DNA from: Desulfobulbaceae bacterium
GTDB taxonomy: Bacteria > Desulfobacterota > Desulfobulbia > Desulfobulbales > Desulfurivibrionaceae
NCBI GenBank assembly: GCA_004332195.1
Contig: SJBG01000007.1
Location: forward strand, 1-64,000
DNA: 64,000 nt
Reading direction: 5' to 3'
Shown here: piece by piece, positions 63,049 to 64,000 of the stretch
How positions within the stretch are numbered: position 1 is the stretch's first letter
Layout: every line of letters starts with the position of its first letter
Position numbers and translations under genes: made by a program
The notes under the pieces: generated by a model
Seen by the model: the letters and a program-made list of their open reading frames with translations, nothing else
What the model was told of the DNA's origin: nothing
Databases searched by the model: none

Positions 63049-64000
63049 TCACAATTCGGCCAAGCGCTTGCGGTTTTCGGCGATGGTGCTCAGGTCGGCC
63101 AACAGCTCCGTTTTCTTGACCTGTTCCTTGACCACTACTGCCGGCGGGGCCTGAGCCAGAAACTTATGGTTGTTAAGCTTGCCTTGAATACGGCTTAATT
63201 CCCGGTCGATCTTGGCCTGTTCCTTGTCCAGCTTGGCCCGTTCCGCGGCTACGTCAATCAGACCGGCTAAGGGGACGAAAATCTCAAGACCAGTTAAGAT
63301 GTTGACGGCCGTCGCCTTAGGGCGCACTCCCTGGGCCTTGATCTCTAGATCTTTGCTGCGAGTCAAACCCTTGATGGCCGCGCTTAGTTCGCTTAAAGCC
63401 GCGGCCTTAATCTGGTCAGGGCAGATGATGCCGACCTTGATCATGATCGAAGGATGCAGCATGTAAGCGCTGCGGATGTTGCGAATGCCACCGACCACCT
63501 CCATAAGCAGTTCGGCTTTTTGTTCGGCTTCATCATCTTGATAAACGTCGGCGGGGCCGGGGAAGGGTTCAATCATGATTGATGAGCGCGCGCCAGGCAG
63601 GGCATGCCAGATTTCTTCGGTGGCGAAGGGAATCATCGGGTGCAGAACTTTCAAAATGTCCTCCAGCACCTGCAAGAGTACCGCCCGACTTTGTTGTTTA
63701 ACCGCCGGATCATCGCCATAAAGGTCGGGTTTGATCCATTCCAAGTACCAATCACAAAATTCCCGCCAGACAAACTGATAGGCTGTTGACGCGGCGTCGT
63801 TGAAGCGATAAGCGTCAAGGGCCAAGCCAACTTCACGGGCCACCTTGCTTAAGCGACTCAGGATCCAGCGATGAGGCAGAGACAGTCCGGCCGATTCAGT
63901 CTTGATCGCGGCGCCATTCCCGATCGCGACATCATTTTTGATCACAACATCATTTTCACTCACATGCATCAGGGTGAAGCGAGCGGCGTTCCAGAGTTTG
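63049..64000 (-). CDS. valS: Valine--tRNA ligase, C-terminal part (5' end outside window)
   Basis: This class I synthetase charges tRNA-Val. The piece holds KLWNAARFTLMH at the edge, the anticodon-binding domain (FVWREFCDWYLEWIKPDLYG, LHPMIPFATEEIWHAL) and the C-terminal coiled coil (LAGLIDVAAERAKLDKEQAK) that grips the tRNA elbow. Between them, about 20 residues (VSENDVVIKNDVAIGNGAAI) are encoded by a degenerate repeat at 63900-63965 in a region where family members are shorter. The reading frame is open to the window edge. Confidence 0.95.
   Translation of the reverse strand, partial: KLWNAARFTLMHVSENDVVIKNDVAIGNGAAIKTESAGLSLPHRWILSRLSKVAREVGLALDAYRFNDAASTAYQFVWREFCDWYLEWIKPDLYGDDPAVKQQSRAVLLQVLEDILKVLHPMIPFATEEIWHALPGARSSIMIEPFPGPADVYQDDEAEQKAELLMEVVGGIRNIRSAYMLHPSIMIKVGIICPDQIKAAALSELSAAIKGLTRSKDLEIKAQGVRPKATAVNILTGLEIFVPLAGLIDVAAERAKLDKEQAKIDRELSRIQGKLNNHKFLAQAPPAVVVKEQVKKTELLADLSTIAENRKRLAEL

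Overview
The window looks like a chromosome segment of an anaerobic, Gram-negative deltaproteobacterium-like organism, most plausibly Desulfobacterota (for example Desulfobulbales). This is an inference from gene content. It carries an ADP-forming acetyl-CoA synthetase, the order rpsA-sppA-HU, guaB-guaA, a bactofilin with an M23 peptidase, lipoproteins, a short ThiC-type enzyme, and a protein-thiocarboxylate sulfur-transfer operon. No rRNA, tRNA or CRISPR array was recognised.

Layout. 1-707: decayed IS256-family insertion sequence. 798-3976: ADP-forming acetyl-CoA synthetase with a BioD-like/DRTGG partner. 4390-9147: rpe, a double-domain M16 protease and lgt, separated by palindromic repeats. 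9326-11948: ddl and a diguanylate cyclase. 12024-16755: serS, moeA, mobA, mobB and a HIT protein on the minus strand. 17194-22429: flagellar hook-length-like genes, pcnB, an NMO/FabK-like flavoprotein and a broken cyclase. 22500-29576: rpsA, sppA, HU, a YciO/YrdC protein, guaB, guaA. 29589-36240: a broken GAF/receiver/TPR gene, cvpA, a broken Crp/Fnr regulator, mntP, thiC and an endonuclease III-like gene. 36728-41605: an intact GGDEF-EAL protein next to two wrecked signalling genes. 41657-49523: ettA, bactofilin, M23 peptidase, a lipoprotein/ABC-exporter operon, htpX and a bacterial voltage-gated sodium channel. 50108-56067: trxB, ssb, a radical SAM gene and three broken membrane-protein genes. 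56298-60732: glk and the sulfur-carrier operon. 60876-62146: fragments of a cytochrome c nitrite reductase, a SurA-like lipoprotein and an outer-membrane factor. 62429-64000: yqgE and the 3' part of valS.

Two things stand out. First, a family of short non-autonomous transposons (MITEs), called MITE-A here, is present ten times. Its ends are GGCYACCTTGAAAAATT and the inverse, and eight copies with both ends are flanked by 4-bp target duplications. Six of those eight have an end within 3 bp of a stop codon, and three share the stop codon with the duplication or element edge. Second, 57597-60732 encodes a ThiS-like carrier with a C-terminal tail beyond its glycines, a MetY-like PLP enzyme, a MoeB/ThiF-type E1, a JAMM metalloprotease and a TusA-like protein. 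This matches protein-thiocarboxylate-dependent homocysteine synthesis (the HcyS/HcyF/HcyD/MetY type known from Wolinella).

The window also shows heavy gene decay: about a dozen genes are frameshifted, internally deleted or truncated. Signalling and transport genes are hit, while housekeeping genes are intact. Many intact genes carry short degenerate tandem or quasi-palindromic insertions. Together these suggest a genome under relaxed selection with active small repeats. Some homopolymer frameshifts could instead be sequencing errors.
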